DNA of 64,000 bases from positions 3,529,501 through 3,593,500 of the forward strand of contig CP034120.1 in assembly GCA_003856375.1 (NCBI GenBank), given 5' to 3'. The notes below the pieces were generated by a model that searched no databases, was not told the origin of the DNA, and was given only the letters and a program-made list of their open reading frames with translations. Source of the stretch: Glaciecola amylolytica (GTDB taxonomy: Bacteria; Bacteroidota; Bacteroidia; Flavobacteriales_D; Crocinitomicaceae). Shown here in pieces: positions 45,346 through 56,000 of this stretch (positions are counted from its first letter, which is position 1; each line of letters begins with the position of its first letter). The position numbers were made by a program, and so were the translations under genes.

Positions 45346-47742
45346 ATGAAGCTAATTTGGACTATACTCTTCTTTTTTCCTTTGTCCGTGATGGGTCAGT
45401 TGATTACGTCGCCTCAAAGCGCGGCTTCATTAGTTCAAAATACACTTTTAGGACCGGGGGTTACCGTTTCCAATATTAACTTTTCAGGTTCAGGTGGTGC
45501 AATCGGAAGATTCACAGCTAATGGAACCAATTTAGGAATCAACTCCGGGGTGGTAATCACAACCGGAACGATTGCCAATAACGGAAATGGCCCGCAAGGA
45601 CCAAATAATCAAGCAAACTCAGGTGTCGATAATGGCACTCCCGGATTTGGAGCGCTTTCAAACCTCGTTGGTGGAACAAGTACCCACAATGCTTCCATTC
45701 TGGAATTCGACTTTATTCCTTATGCCGACACCGTTCGATTCAGATATGTTTTTGGTTCGGAAGAATATCCGGAATATGTCGGTTCTCAATTCAACGACGT
45801 TTTCGCATTCTTCATTTCAGGCCCCGGAATTGGCGGTGCACAAAATATTGCACGTCTTCCGAGCGGAGTTCCTGTTACAATCAACAACGTAAATAACGGA
45901 ACGTCTTCTCCTGCACCGGGAGTAACGCCAATTGGCGCTGTGAATCCACAATACTTTGTTCCGAATGGAAACGGAAGTCAATCTCCTTACAACGGCTCTT
46001 CTGCATATATTCAATACGACGGATTTACCAAAGTACTGGAAGCAGTTTCAAAAGTACAGTGCGGTAAAACATACCATTTGATCATTGCTATTGCAGACGT
46101 TGGAGACGGAATTTTTGATTCGGGAATTTTTCTTGAAGCAAACAGTTTAAGCTCAAAAGCTCCGGTTGAAATTAAATATACCATGTCGTCAGATCCGTTC
46201 AATGACGGAAAAACCATGGCAGAAGGCTGTGTAAACACAACCGTAACACTTACAAGAACAACGGGTATTTCTCAACCTTTAACCATTCCGATTATTGTTT
46301 CAGGAACGGCTACCGAAGGTGTCGATTATACGAACATTCCGAATTCCGTTACTTTCGCTGCGGGACAATCAACAATCAATTTCAATTTCAGTGCTTTCGC
46401 AGATGGAATTGCGGAAGGGATTGAAACGATCAATCTGGATTTTCAGACACTCGATGCCTGTGGAAACCTCAGCCCTTTTATGCTCAATCTGCAGATCGGC
46501 GATATTCAACCCGTTGAAGTAACGGTCAATTCCGTTGACAAACTTTGTCCGCAAGATGAAGCTGTATTAACAGCGGTTCCAAGCGGCGGTTCAGGACCTT
46601 ATACTTTCCTTTGGAGTACCGGTGAAACCACTCCGACCATTACGGTAAATCCTGCTGCAACTCAAAATTATACGGTTTCAGTTACAGACGCTTGTTTGCA
46701 TGAAACTGCCACAGCAATTGCAACTGTTACAGTGCCGGTTTATCAGCCGCTTGTATTGGCTACAACTCCGGATATCACTGAGATCTGTCCGTATGTTCCG
46801 AAAGAATTGACCGTACAGGTTACCGGAGGTGCAGGAAACTTTGTTTACTCCTGGTATCTGGCAAACGGAACTGTTCTCGGCACAAACGACACTTTGGATG
46901 TCATTCCGAGTACAAGCACCATGTATTATGTTGAAGTAACAGACCAATGTGGTGTTTCTACAATTGACAGTGTGCTGTATACAATCACAAGCCCTCCGCT
47001 TTTACTAACAATGTCGCCAAACCAGTTAATCTGTCCGGGAGACACTGTTCCAATCAGTGTGAGTGCAACCGGAGGTTATGGTCAGTATTTTTACAATTGG
47101 CTGCACAGCGGTGAAACAACCGCTCAGGTTTTCGTTGCTCCTTATACATCGACTTCTTATACCGTATCTGTATCTGACGAATGTCAAACCTTTACCGTAG
47201 AAGGAACAACAACGGTGAATGTCACTGTTCCGGTAGCGGATTTCATAATCTCCAGCGATATCCTGTTCGAGGATCTGCCGATTACGTTCCAGAACCTGAC
47301 AGTAGGCGGAAACACTTATGAATGGGAATTCGGAGATGGTCAGAGTTCAACATTGGTTCACCCGAATAACACCTACGATGTTCCGGGAACCTATTATGTA
47401 ACATTGATTGCAACCAACCTGATCGGATGTAAAGACACGGTCGTTAAACCGATTACCATCGAAGAAGAATGGTGGATCTATGTTCCGAACACCTTTACTC
47501 CTGATGGTAACCTGTTTAATAATACGTTTAAAGCTTCCATGATCAACATCAAGGCAACTGAAGTTTCAATCTACGACCGCTGGGGACTTGAAGTATTCAA
47601 TTCAACCAGTATCCGCTGGGAATGGGACGGAACTTACAAGGACCTGATGGTTCCGGACGGAACGTATACGTATAAAATTAAGTACGTGACCAAATCAAAT
47701 ATCGAAGATACGATCATCGGACACGTCAATGTCTTAAAGTGA
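45346..47742 (+). CDS. T9SS type B secreted protein with choice-of-anchor L and PKD domains
   Basis: A 798-residue exported protein (signal peptide MKLIWTILFFFPLSVMGQ). The N-terminal 260 residues form a choice-of-anchor-L domain: SPQSAASLVQNTLLG, GIPTG-like stretches and the hallmark RYVFGSEEYPEYVGSQFND. A Calx-beta-like part (about 275-385), three Ig-like units and a PKD domain (YEWEFGDGQSST) follow. The end is a CHU_C type B sorting domain (NTFTPDGNLFNN, IYDRWGLEVF, DGTYTYKIKY). Unlike the other two type B proteins it has no PorP/SprF beside it, so it must use one encoded elsewhere. Its last 9 bases overlap the end of the convergent SDR gene. Confidence 0.88.
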   Translation: MKLIWTILFFFPLSVMGQLITSPQSAASLVQNTLLGPGVTVSNINFSGSGGAIGRFTANGTNLGINSGVVITTGTIANNGNGPQGPNNQANSGVDNGTPGFGALSNLVGGTSTHNASILEFDFIPYADTVRFRYVFGSEEYPEYVGSQFNDVFAFFISGPGIGGAQNIARLPSGVPVTINNVNNGTSSPAPGVTPIGAVNPQYFVPNGNGSQSPYNGSSAYIQYDGFTKVLEAVSKVQCGKTYHLIIAIADVGDGIFDSGIFLEANSLSSKAPVEIKYTMSSDPFNDGKTMAEGCVNTTVTLTRTTGISQPLTIPIIVSGTATEGVDYTNIPNSVTFAAGQSTINFNFSAFADGIAEGIETINLDFQTLDACGNLSPFMLNLQIGDIQPVEVTVNSVDKLCPQDEAVLTAVPSGGSGPYTFLWSTGETTPTITVNPAATQNYTVSVTDACLHETATAIATVTVPVYQPLVLATTPDITEICPYVPKELTVQVTGGAGNFVYSWYLANGTVLGTNDTLDVIPSTSTMYYVEVTDQCGVSTIDSVLYTITSPPLLLTMSPNQLICPGDTVPISVSATGGYGQYFYNWLHSGETTAQVFVAPYTSTSYTVSVSDECQTFTVEGTTTVNVTVPVADFIISSDILFEDLPITFQNLTVGGNTYEWEFGDGQSSTLVHPNNTYDVPGTYYVTLIATNLIGCKDTVVKPITIEEEWWIYVPNTFTPDGNLFNNTFKASMINIKATEVSIYDRWGLEVFNSTSIRWEWDGTYKDLMVPDGTYTYKIKYVTKSNIEDTIIGHVNVLK

Positions 47743-48516
47743 TTTTGTTCTTCCTCCGTCGACCGGAATATTGATTCCATTGATATAACTTGCGTCAGGA
47801 GAAGCTAAAAAGACAACAGCAGCAGCAATTTCTTCCGGTTGAGCAATGCGTTTCATTGGCGACTCATCTGCCATTTCTTCAAAGATTGCATCTACGGAAT
47901 CACCCGTTTTAGTGGATTTATTAGAAGCAATTTCTTGCAAACGGGTTGTATTCGTTGCTCCCGGAAGTACATTGTTTACCGTAATATTGAATTGTCCCAG
48001 CTCATTTGCCAAAGTCTTGCTCCAGTTTCCAACTGCTCCTCTGATCGTATTTGACACACCTAAACCAGGAAGAGGCTGTTTTACGCTCGTTGAAATAACG
48101 TTGATGATTCTTCCTCCTCCAAGCTGCTTCATTCCCGGAACCAATGCCTGTACAAGAATATGATTACAAATCAAGTGTTGGTTAAATGCTGCTAAAAACT
48201 CACTTATATCAGCATCAATAGCAAGTCCTGCTTTAGGCCCGCCAGTGTTGTTCACTAAAATATCGATGAAGCTTCCAGTAGAAAGATAAGCTTCAACTTT
48301 TTGTTTCAGTTCGGAAGGATTAGCAAAATCTGCCACCAAATACTCATGGTTTTGTTGACCTTCGGTGCTCAACTCCTTCAATACAGCCTTCAATTTGTCT
48401 TCATTACGGGCCAAAAGCACCACTTTTGCTCCCATTTCAGCTAATTTAAGAGCTACTGCTTTTCCGATACCTTGTGTGCTCCCTGAAACAAGAGCTGTTT
48501 TTCCTTTCAACTTCAT
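47734..48516 (-). CDS. SDR-family protein lacking the YxxxK catalytic motif
   Basis: A 260-residue Rossmann protein with the NAD(P)-binding motif GSTQGIGKAVAL, LVNNTGG (the NNAG position) and SPDASYINGINIPVDGG near the C-terminus. In the position of YxxxK, found in nearly all active short-chain dehydrogenases, the sequence reads SNTIR (nt about 48042-48056), so both Tyr and Lys are replaced; the Ser of the tetrad (ISTS) is kept. Divergent SDR groups with such a site exist. I start at ATG 48516, six bases after a TATTTTTG box; a longer reading begins at 48525. Function unknown, fold certain. Confidence 0.85.
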   Translation of the reverse strand: MKLKGKTALVSGSTQGIGKAVALKLAEMGAKVVLLARNEDKLKAVLKELSTEGQQNHEYLVADFANPSELKQKVEAYLSTGSFIDILVNNTGGPKAGLAIDADISEFLAAFNQHLICNHILVQALVPGMKQLGGGRIINVISTSVKQPLPGLGVSNTIRGAVGNWSKTLANELGQFNITVNNVLPGATNTTRLQEIASNKSTKTGDSVDAIFEEMADESPMKRIAQPEEIAAAVVFLASPDASYINGINIPVDGGRTKSL

Positions 48517-48798
48517 AAGAAGCAAAAATATTCAATTTCCAATGACTCTTGCAACAGACCCTGTATTAAAAAGAAAATTCGCCCTGTTTCAGGGGCTCTC
48601 CACCGTTTATCCGGTGATTCTGCCGCCTATGTTAAATTTACAGACAAAAACGACGTATATTATTGATAAATCATTATTGATGTGCAAATAGTTTATTAAA
48701 ACAGGTAATCCGTTAAATCATAGCTTGTTAATATTCAATTGAACAAAATTCATATTCTTTTTTCGATACATTAGTCCTAACTATTTTATTAATTACTT
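48517..48798. other. Divergent promoter region between the SDR gene and the first type A gene
   Basis: Apart from the SDR promoter and a short CCCTG/CAGGG hairpin (48582-48594) nothing is recognised. No TAnnTTTG box precedes the large gene at 48799. Confidence 0.4.
48523..48554 (-). promoter_or_regulatory. Promoter of the SDR gene
   Basis: On the minus strand TTG (48554-48552), a 21-base spacer and TATTTTTG (48530-48523) fit the consensus; ATG follows 6 bases later, so the leader is absent or a few bases long. Confidence 0.6.
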
Positions 48799-51700
48799 AT
48801 GAAGACAAAATTACTATGGGCGGGTCTCTTTAGTTTGTTTTCCTGTTTCATTTATGGGCAAACAACTATTACAACCAACCACCCCAACAATAACGGAAAT
48901 GGCTCCGTTATTTTCAATGTTCAAAACACCAATGCATTTGATATTATCATCACAGCCGTCCAGTGCCACTTAGGTTCAACAGCGACAAATAATATTGAAT
49001 TACTGTATCGCACCACTCCATTTGTCGACAATGCCGCTCCCTGGGATTTCGGAACAGTTGGAGCAGGTCAGAATGGTTGGATTTCAGCTGCGACGGGTGT
49101 CGTTTCCAATTCCAATACCGCAAACGGAATTGTTCCGGCCCTGACATCCATCTCTTTGACGATTCCGGCAGGTGCGACTTATCAACTTGGTTTGTCTGCC
49201 ACGACCATGCAATACTCCTCTCTTACCAACGGAGCCGGAATAAACACATTTTCCGGAGGCGGAGTAAACTTATTAACCGGAGACGGAATCTCCTGGGGAG
49301 GGGTAGTTTATCCTTCCACACCTGCCAACTATCCGCGGGGTTTAATCGGTGGAATCACTTTTATTCCAGCAGTACCATGTACTTCCCCTCCAACAGCGGG
49401 TTCTGCAGCAGCAGCGAACAACCCGATTTGTCCATCTGTAAATAACACCCTTTCATTGACTGGTGGAACCGGAGGAACCGGACAAACTTATCAATGGCAG
49501 AGTTCTGCAACCGGAGCAGCCGGATCATACGCGAATATCGCAGGAGCAACAAACAGCACGTACATCGCGAATCAAACTTCAAATACATATTACCGTTGTT
49601 ATGTAACTTGTTCAGGAATGTCTGATACTACAGCTGCACTACTTGTAAACACGAGCAATTTCATCAACTGTTATTGTACAAGTAATGCAACGAGTACCGC
49701 TGATGAAGAAATTCTGAATGTAACACTCGGAACTCTCAATAACAGTTCCACTTGTTCAACAACCGGAGGTCCGGGATCCATGCAAAGTCAGTATTCCAAT
49801 TACACGGCTTTACCGGCTGCGAACCTTGCCCGCGGTGTGAATTATCCTTTCAGTGTTCAGATCGGAACCTGTGGCGGGAACTTTAACAACATGACGAAGA
49901 TCTATATTGATTATAATCAAAACGGATTGTTTACCGATCCGGGAGAACAAGTATACGCTTCTGCTGCTGCTACAACCGGCCCGCATAGCGAAACAGGAGC
50001 AATCCTGATTCCGGTAACAGCAACACTTGGAAATACACGTATGCGTGTCATTAATGTTGAAACAACCGTAATCGGGAATATCAATCCTTGCGGAACGTAC
50101 AACTGGGGAGAAACAGAAGACTATTTTGTGAATATCGCTCCGGCTCCTACGTGTCCTCAACCTACTGCATTTACAAATCAGGGGGCAACAGATACAGAAA
50201 TCGACCTTTCATGGATTGCAGGCGGTTCTGAAACGTCCTGGCAAATTCAATACGGTCCACCGGGATTCGTACTTGGAACAGGTGATTCTGTTGTTGCTAC
50301 AACAAACCCTTATACATTGACAAACCTGAACCCGAATTCATTCTATCAGGTTTATGTGATGGCTATTTGTTCTTCTACCGATTCATCATTCTATGCAGGA
50401 CCAATTTCCTTTAACACATACAATCAGGGAATTTACATGGATTGGTCTACGGATTGTCCGGCTGCAGGATTCATCGATATCGCGACAACCGGAACGGATC
50501 TGGGCTTGACGGATGACAGTGAAGTAGGAATGACACTTCCTTTCCCTATCTTATATCAGGGTACTTTGGTAAATGACTGTACGATCGGAAACAACGGTGG
50601 TATGGCTCTTGGAACAACTGCAGCTCAGATCGGATATGGTGGTAACATGACAACACTTGTCGGAAACTTCATCTTCCCTTGGGGTGATGACCTGGATGAT
50701 GAGACAGGAAATGTATACCAGCAAACAATCGGTACTGCTCCAAACAGAACATTTATCGTTCAGTGGGACAACATTTGTAACTTCTCAGGTTCCCTGACTG
50801 CTCCTACTGTAACTTTCCAGGCACAGTTTGATGAAGCGACAGGAAAAATCTGGTTTGTATACGACGACGTGGTTTTCGGTGCTCCGAATGCAGGAGACGA
50901 TTATGCTGCAAATGCCGACATCGGTGTTTCAGGACCGAATCAGGATTTGAACGTATCCAATGACAACGCAACTTATTTGCAAAACAATTCGTGTGTGGAG
51001 TTCTATTACACAGACTGTCCGAAACCGAAAAACTTCGTTACGACATTCCTGAATGACGAAGAAATTCAATTCGGATGGACTGCCGGATACTCGAATGAAA
51101 CCAATTGGGTTATTGAATATGATACTGCCGGATTTACTCCGGGAACAGGAACCATTCTGAACGAAACAAACAGTTTCTCGACTATTTCAGGATTGACTCA
51201 ATTGACAGATTACACGATTTACATCTATGCACTTTGTGCGAATGGTGACACTTCGTTGGCATTGATTCACCATTTCACCACTTTGCCTCGTTGTTCCAAT
51301 CCTTCTTCAATCAACGGAACTTCGGCTCCTGATTCATTGAAATTGACTTGGGCATGGACGCAATCAAGTGTGTTGTACCCGATTCAATCATTCAAGATTC
51401 AATATGGAATGACAGGGTTCCCATTGTATTCATCCGGTTCAACAACAGTTCCTGCAAATGGAACAAACTTAGCCGATACGGTAGTTGATACGGATCTAAT
51501 GGGATCTGGTGTTTATCAGGTTTATGTACAAGCTGTTTGTACAACCGGAGACACATCCGCATTTTCAGGTCCGTTTACCATTGTAATGCCGGCAACGAAT
51601 GACACCGTTTGTGGTCAGGAGCTGTTACAATTGGGTGAAACCTATACATTCAATAATGCTGCAGCGGCTGTTTCTTTAAATGAAACAAGCATTGCTCCAC

Positions 51701-52794
51701 CAGCAACCGGTGCTCAAACAACAACCGGATGGGTTAACTCTACTTTGAATGGTACCTTGTGGTATACATTTGTTGCTCCACCGTCAGGTTCTGTGAGAAT
51801 TAATTCTACAGCAATCAACTACAACGGTCAGGCCGCGGTTTACACTGCTGTTAACTGTGCGGATTTCAACACCTTCACTTTTAAAGCTGGTAACGACGAT
51901 GCTATCGGTGGAACAAGTGTTGCTCCGAACTTCACGATTTGTGATCTAACACCGGGAATGACTTATTACATCATGTATGACAAGTTTGACGCAACTTCCG
52001 GAAACTTCAGTCTGAAGGTTACCGAAATCGTATTGGAAGGTGGTGCTGCAAATGCAATTACTAATGTATGTTACGGTAACATCGTAGACTTGTACACAAC
52101 AATCAACGGATTTGATTTGAATGGTACCTGGTCTTCCAACATTCCTGCTGTGAACGCGAGTATCATGAATGACTCTTTGTTTACAACAAACGGATTGGCT
52201 TACCAAACATTTAACTTTGAGTACCGTGTAACGGATGGTTGTGCTTATGATTCGATTATTTCTCAGGTGAAAATCTTCCCTCCTTCCAATGCAGGACAAG
52301 ATGGTGTGATTACTGCTTGTAGAAACGAACCTATCGATTTGTTGGCAGGATTGAACGGAAATGCAGATTTGAACGGTGATTGGTACGATACACAAAATAT
52401 CATCATGCCAAACTCTCAGATCACAACTGAAAACTTCCCCGGACAATACAACTATGATTACGTTTCCGGAAACGGAGTTTGTCCAAACGATACTGCATTG
52501 GTTGTAGTAACTATTTTGAACTGTGACTGGTTGTCTGTAGCTGAAAATGCATTGGAAGCAGTAAGCATTTACCCGAATCCTTCTACAGGATTAGTGTACA
52601 TTGAATCTGGTTTCTCTACAGGAAACTTCGACTTGACTGTGATGGATGTAAACGGCCGCATGATTCAAACAAGTACAAACAGCATTTCTTTGGGTACAAA
52701 TACCATTGATTTGAAAGAAGTTGAAAGAGGTACTTACTTCTTCAAGCTTTCAAACGATGATGCTGAAAAAGTATTCAGAATTGTAATTCAATAA
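48799..52794 (+). CDS. Large T9SS type A secreted protein with GEVED and FN3 domains (paralogue 1)
   Basis: A 1331-residue exported protein (signal peptide ending IYGQ, about residue 22). After a unique N-terminal beta domain and an Ig-like unit comes a GEVED domain (nt about 49885-50140: IYIDYNQNGLFTDPGEQVY, NWGETEDYFV). An FN3-like domain follows, and then an 800-residue module (nt 50414-52794) shared with the next two genes. The module has a beta-sandwich with WGDDLDDETGN, further FN3 units, a CUB-like part with GTLWYTFVAPPSGSVRI, and the type A sorting domain (SIYPNPSTGLVYIES ... GTYFFKLSND). It is expected on the cell surface or released by T9SS. It has no PorP/SprF neighbour, as usual for type A cargo. 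Confidence 0.88.
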   Translation: MKTKLLWAGLFSLFSCFIYGQTTITTNHPNNNGNGSVIFNVQNTNAFDIIITAVQCHLGSTATNNIELLYRTTPFVDNAAPWDFGTVGAGQNGWISAATGVVSNSNTANGIVPALTSISLTIPAGATYQLGLSATTMQYSSLTNGAGINTFSGGGVNLLTGDGISWGGVVYPSTPANYPRGLIGGITFIPAVPCTSPPTAGSAAAANNPICPSVNNTLSLTGGTGGTGQTYQWQSSATGAAGSYANIAGATNSTYIANQTSNTYYRCYVTCSGMSDTTAALLVNTSNFINCYCTSNATSTADEEILNVTLGTLNNSSTCSTTGGPGSMQSQYSNYTALPAANLARGVNYPFSVQIGTCGGNFNNMTKIYIDYNQNGLFTDPGEQVYASAAATTGPHSETGAILIPVTATLGNTRMRVINVETTVIGNINPCGTYNWGETEDYFVNIAPAPTCPQPTAFTNQGATDTEIDLSWIAGGSETSWQIQYGPPGFVLGTGDSVVATTNPYTLTNLNPNSFYQVYVMAICSSTDSSFYAGPISFNTYNQGIYMDWSTDCPAAGFIDIATTGTDLGLTDDSEVGMTLPFPILYQGTLVNDCTIGNNGGMALGTTAAQIGYGGNMTTLVGNFIFPWGDDLDDETGNVYQQTIGTAPNRTFIVQWDNICNFSGSLTAPTVTFQAQFDEATGKIWFVYDDVVFGAPNAGDDYAANADIGVSGPNQDLNVSNDNATYLQNNSCVEFYYTDCPKPKNFVTTFLNDEEIQFGWTAGYSNETNWVIEYDTAGFTPGTGTILNETNSFSTISGLTQLTDYTIYIYALCANGDTSLALIHHFTTLPRCSNPSSINGTSAPDSLKLTWAWTQSSVLYPIQSFKIQYGMTGFPLYSSGSTTVPANGTNLADTVVDTDLMGSGVYQVYVQAVCTTGDTSAFSGPFTIVMPATNDTVCGQELLQLGETYTFNNAAAAVSLNETSIAPPATGAQTTTGWVNSTLNGTLWYTFVAPPSGSVRINSTAINYNGQAAVYTAVNCADFNTFTFKAGNDDAIGGTSVAPNFTICDLTPGMTYYIMYDKFDATSGNFSLKVTEIVLEGGAANAITNVCYGNIVDLYTTINGFDLNGTWSSNIPAVNASIMNDSLFTTNGLAYQTFNFEYRVTDGCAYDSIISQVKIFPPSNAGQDGVITACRNEPIDLLAGLNGNADLNGDWYDTQNIIMPNSQITTENFPGQYNYDYVSGNGVCPNDTALVVVTILNCDWLSVAENALEAVSIYPNPSTGLVYIESGFSTGNFDLTVMDVNGRMIQTSTNSISLGTNTIDLKEVERGTYFFKLSNDDAEKVFRIVIQ
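50414..52794 (+). repeat. 2.38-kb repeated 3' module, copy 1
   Basis: Bases 50414-52794 match 55027-57408 and 59640-62014 closely along their whole length (2381, 2382 and 2375 bases). With copy 2 there are long stretches with only rare, mostly synonymous changes, for example around 50819-51040. Confidence 0.9.
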
Positions 52795-52819
52795 TACACC
52801 TAAATAAATCATCAGTTTC

Positions 52820-52850
52820 AAAACCCTGGCGGAATCGTCAGGGTTTTTGT
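52820..52850 (+). terminator. Terminator after paralogue 1
   Basis: AAAACCCTG (52820-52828) pairs with CAGGGTTTT (52839-52847), with a T-rich tail, 25 bases past the stop. Confidence 0.85.
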
Positions 52851-53065
52851 TTTAAAAAAAATGCTCTGGGATCGAATTCGTGTATTTTTATTTTTTCAGC
52901 AATTTTTATTTTTTTGAGGCTATTTGCGTTTTGTTCATTGAAATTAAATATTTAGTCAATGAACACTTTGTTTTGTTCATTAAACCCACCTCAGATTGAC
53001 TAATCAATCATTGACACATTTCCCCCTCAACGAGATCGACCTTAAATAGTACGTTAATAAATCTA

Positions 53066-53073
53066 TACTTTTG
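53066..53073 (+). promoter_or_regulatory. -7 box for paralogue 2
   Basis: TACTTTTG fits TAnnTTTG, 15 bases before the ATG at 53089; it supports this start over an in-frame TTG at 53071, which lies inside the box. Confidence 0.55.
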
Positions 53074-53088
53074 TTAAAAACTATTGTT

Positions 53089-56000
53089 ATGAAGAAAAAT
53101 TTCAAACAACCCTTATTGGGGGTTATGTTTGCGTTAGGTATTTTGTCCGTTTCCAATGTTCATTCTCAGGTAGATTTAACAGCGACGGGAGGTACTGTAA
53201 CTGCAACTTACACAACTGTAAGTGCAGCATTTACGGCCGTAAATGCTGGAACCCACACAGGCACAATTTCAATTAGCATTACCGGCAACACCACAGAACC
53301 GGCAGCTCCGGTTGCATTATCTGCAAATGGTGTCGGTACGGCTTCTTTTACTTCTTTGGTTATTAAACCAACAGTTGCAGCTATTATCTCCGGTGCTCCG
53401 AACGCGGGAAATGGTGTTATTAACTTCAGCGGATCCGACAATGTAACAATCGACGGTTCTATTGCTGTCGGTGGAACAACTCGTGATCTTACAATCCAGA
53501 ACACCAGTGCAACGACTGTAGGTAACACAACTGCGATCCGTTTAATTGGTCAGACTACTGCAGGAACAGGATTGGCGTTGAACAATTTCACGATCAAAAA
53601 CAACATCATTATCGGTAACACACCGGGAAATAATGGTGCATCAGGAAGTACTGTTACTTCTTCTTATGGTATCTACGCCGGATCCAACTCAACGACAACC
53701 TTGTCTACAACAGGAGCTGGAGCTGACTATGATAACGTTTTGGTAGAAAACAACGAAGTAAAGAAAGCATACATTGGTGTTTACTTCTATGCTGCTACCG
53801 CAAATCAGAACAACAACCTGATTATCCGCGGAAACACAATCGGCTCTGCAACCGCAGCTGACCAAATTGGTTTCAAAGGAATCAATGCGTATCACACGTT
53901 AATCGGTACGATTTCAAAAAACACCATTTTCAATATCCAAACAACTGCCTCTGTAAATGCTGCAGGAATCGAATTGGGTGGAACAACGGATAACGTACAG
54001 GTTTCTTCCAACGTTCTTCGCACAATTTACAATACAGCAACAGGTGGTTGGGGATGTTACGGGATCAATATCGCAGCCGGAACAAACTATGTTATTGACA
54101 ACAACAGCATCTCTGATATCCAGACGACAAACTACAGTGCGACATCTACAACTTACAATGCCTTTGGTATCCGTTTGGTTGCAGGAACAGGTCACAAGAT
54201 TTATTACAACTCTGTTCACCTGTCCGGAAACTACACATATACAGGAAATACTACTGCTTCAAGTGCTGCTCTTGTCGTGACTTCTACAAGTGTAACGGGA
54301 TTGGATATTCGCAACAATATCTTCTCAAACACAATGACTTCTGTGGCTACAGGAGCAAAAGAATTCAGTACAGTATGGTTCCCAGGCGGATACAATTTCA
54401 CCAATGCTTCTCTAGACAGAAACTATTACGGTATTCCGAATGATGCAAACCACCTTGTGGGTAAAATCGGTACAACTGCCGGAACAGGATCTTATGCAAA
54501 CCTGGCTGCATGGCAGACAATTACTCAGGTAAACAATGCTTCTAACAACGTATACTCTGTTCCTATCGCGAACACAGTTCCTCCGTTTACTTCAAACACA
54601 AACTTACTGCCTTTGACAACAGTTCCAACAGCGTTGGAAAGCGGTGCGTTGGCAGTTGCTTCATTGGGAACTCCAAACGTTGATATTACAGCTGCTACAA
54701 GACCAGGTGCAGGAGGTACAAACCCGGATATCGGTGCTTATGAATTCTCCGGTATGCCTATTACGTGTCCTCAGCCATTATCTATGAGTATCATGTCTGC
54801 TTCTTACACCGATGCAAACATTTCATGGAACTCAGGTGGTTCAGAAACATTGTGGCAATTGCAATACGGTGCCCCGGGATTTGCATTGGGTACGGGAACT
54901 TTCGTAACTGCTCCTACTAACCCGGATACCCTTACAGGTTTGACTCCAAACTCTTTTTATCAGGTTTATGTGAGAGCAATTTGCGGATCAGGTGATACTT
55001 CTTTGTGGACAGGTCCAGTGACTTTCAACACTTACAATCAAGGAACTTACATGGACTGGTCAACAGATTGTCCGGCTGCGGGATTCATCGATATCGCGAC
55101 AACCGGAACGGATCTTGGTTTGACAGATGACAGTGAAGTTGGTATGGCACTTCCATTTCCTATTCTTTACCAGGGAACATTGGTTACTGACTGTACAATC
55201 GGGAACAACGGTGGTATGGCTCTGGGAACAACTACTGCTCAGATTGGATATGGTGGTAACATGACGACACTTGCAGGAAACTTCATCTTTCCTTGGGGTG
55301 ATGACATGGATGACGAGACAGGAAATGTGTACCAGCAAACAATCGGTACTGCTCCGAACAGAACATTCATCGTTCAGTGGGACAACATCTGTAACTTCTC
55401 AGGTTCTTTAACTGCTCCAACTGTAACTTTCCAGGCACAGTTTGATGAAGCGACAGGAAAAATCTGGTTTGTATACGACGACGTGGTTTTCGGTGCTCCG
55501 AATGCAGGAGATGATTATGCTGCAAATGCTGACATCGGTGTTTCAGGACCGAATCAGGATTTGAACGTATCCAATGACAACGCGACTTATTTGCAAAACA
55601 ATTCGTGTGTGGAGTTCTATTACACAGACTGTCCGAAACCGAAAAACTTTGTAACAACTTTCTTAAGCGGAAACGAAATTCAATTCGGATGGACTGCAGG
55701 TTTCTCTAACGAAACAGCTTGGATTGTTGAGTACGGAACTGCTGGGTTTACTCCGGGAACAGGAACTATTCTGAACGAAACAAACAGCTTCTCTACTATT
55801 TCAGGTTTGATTCAGTTGACAGATTATACGATTTACATCTACGCAAACTGTGCTAACGGTGATACATCTTTGGCTTTGATTCATAACTTCACCACTTTGC
55901 CTTACTGTTCTAATATCACAGGTCTTGCCGGCGCTGCTGATCCTGACTCTTTGGAGTTAACATGGAACTGGACTGCTTCAAGCGTATTGTATCCGGTAAC

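Larger units (their letters stand above)
52795..53088. other. Spacer between paralogues 1 and 2, homologous to the next spacer
   Basis: The 294-base spacer begins with TAAATCATCAGTTnCAAAACC and contains a terminator, T-rich blocks, TCAATCATTGA and a -7 box before the next gene. The same order of elements occurs in 57409-57703, so the spacer was duplicated with the gene. Confidence 0.7.
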
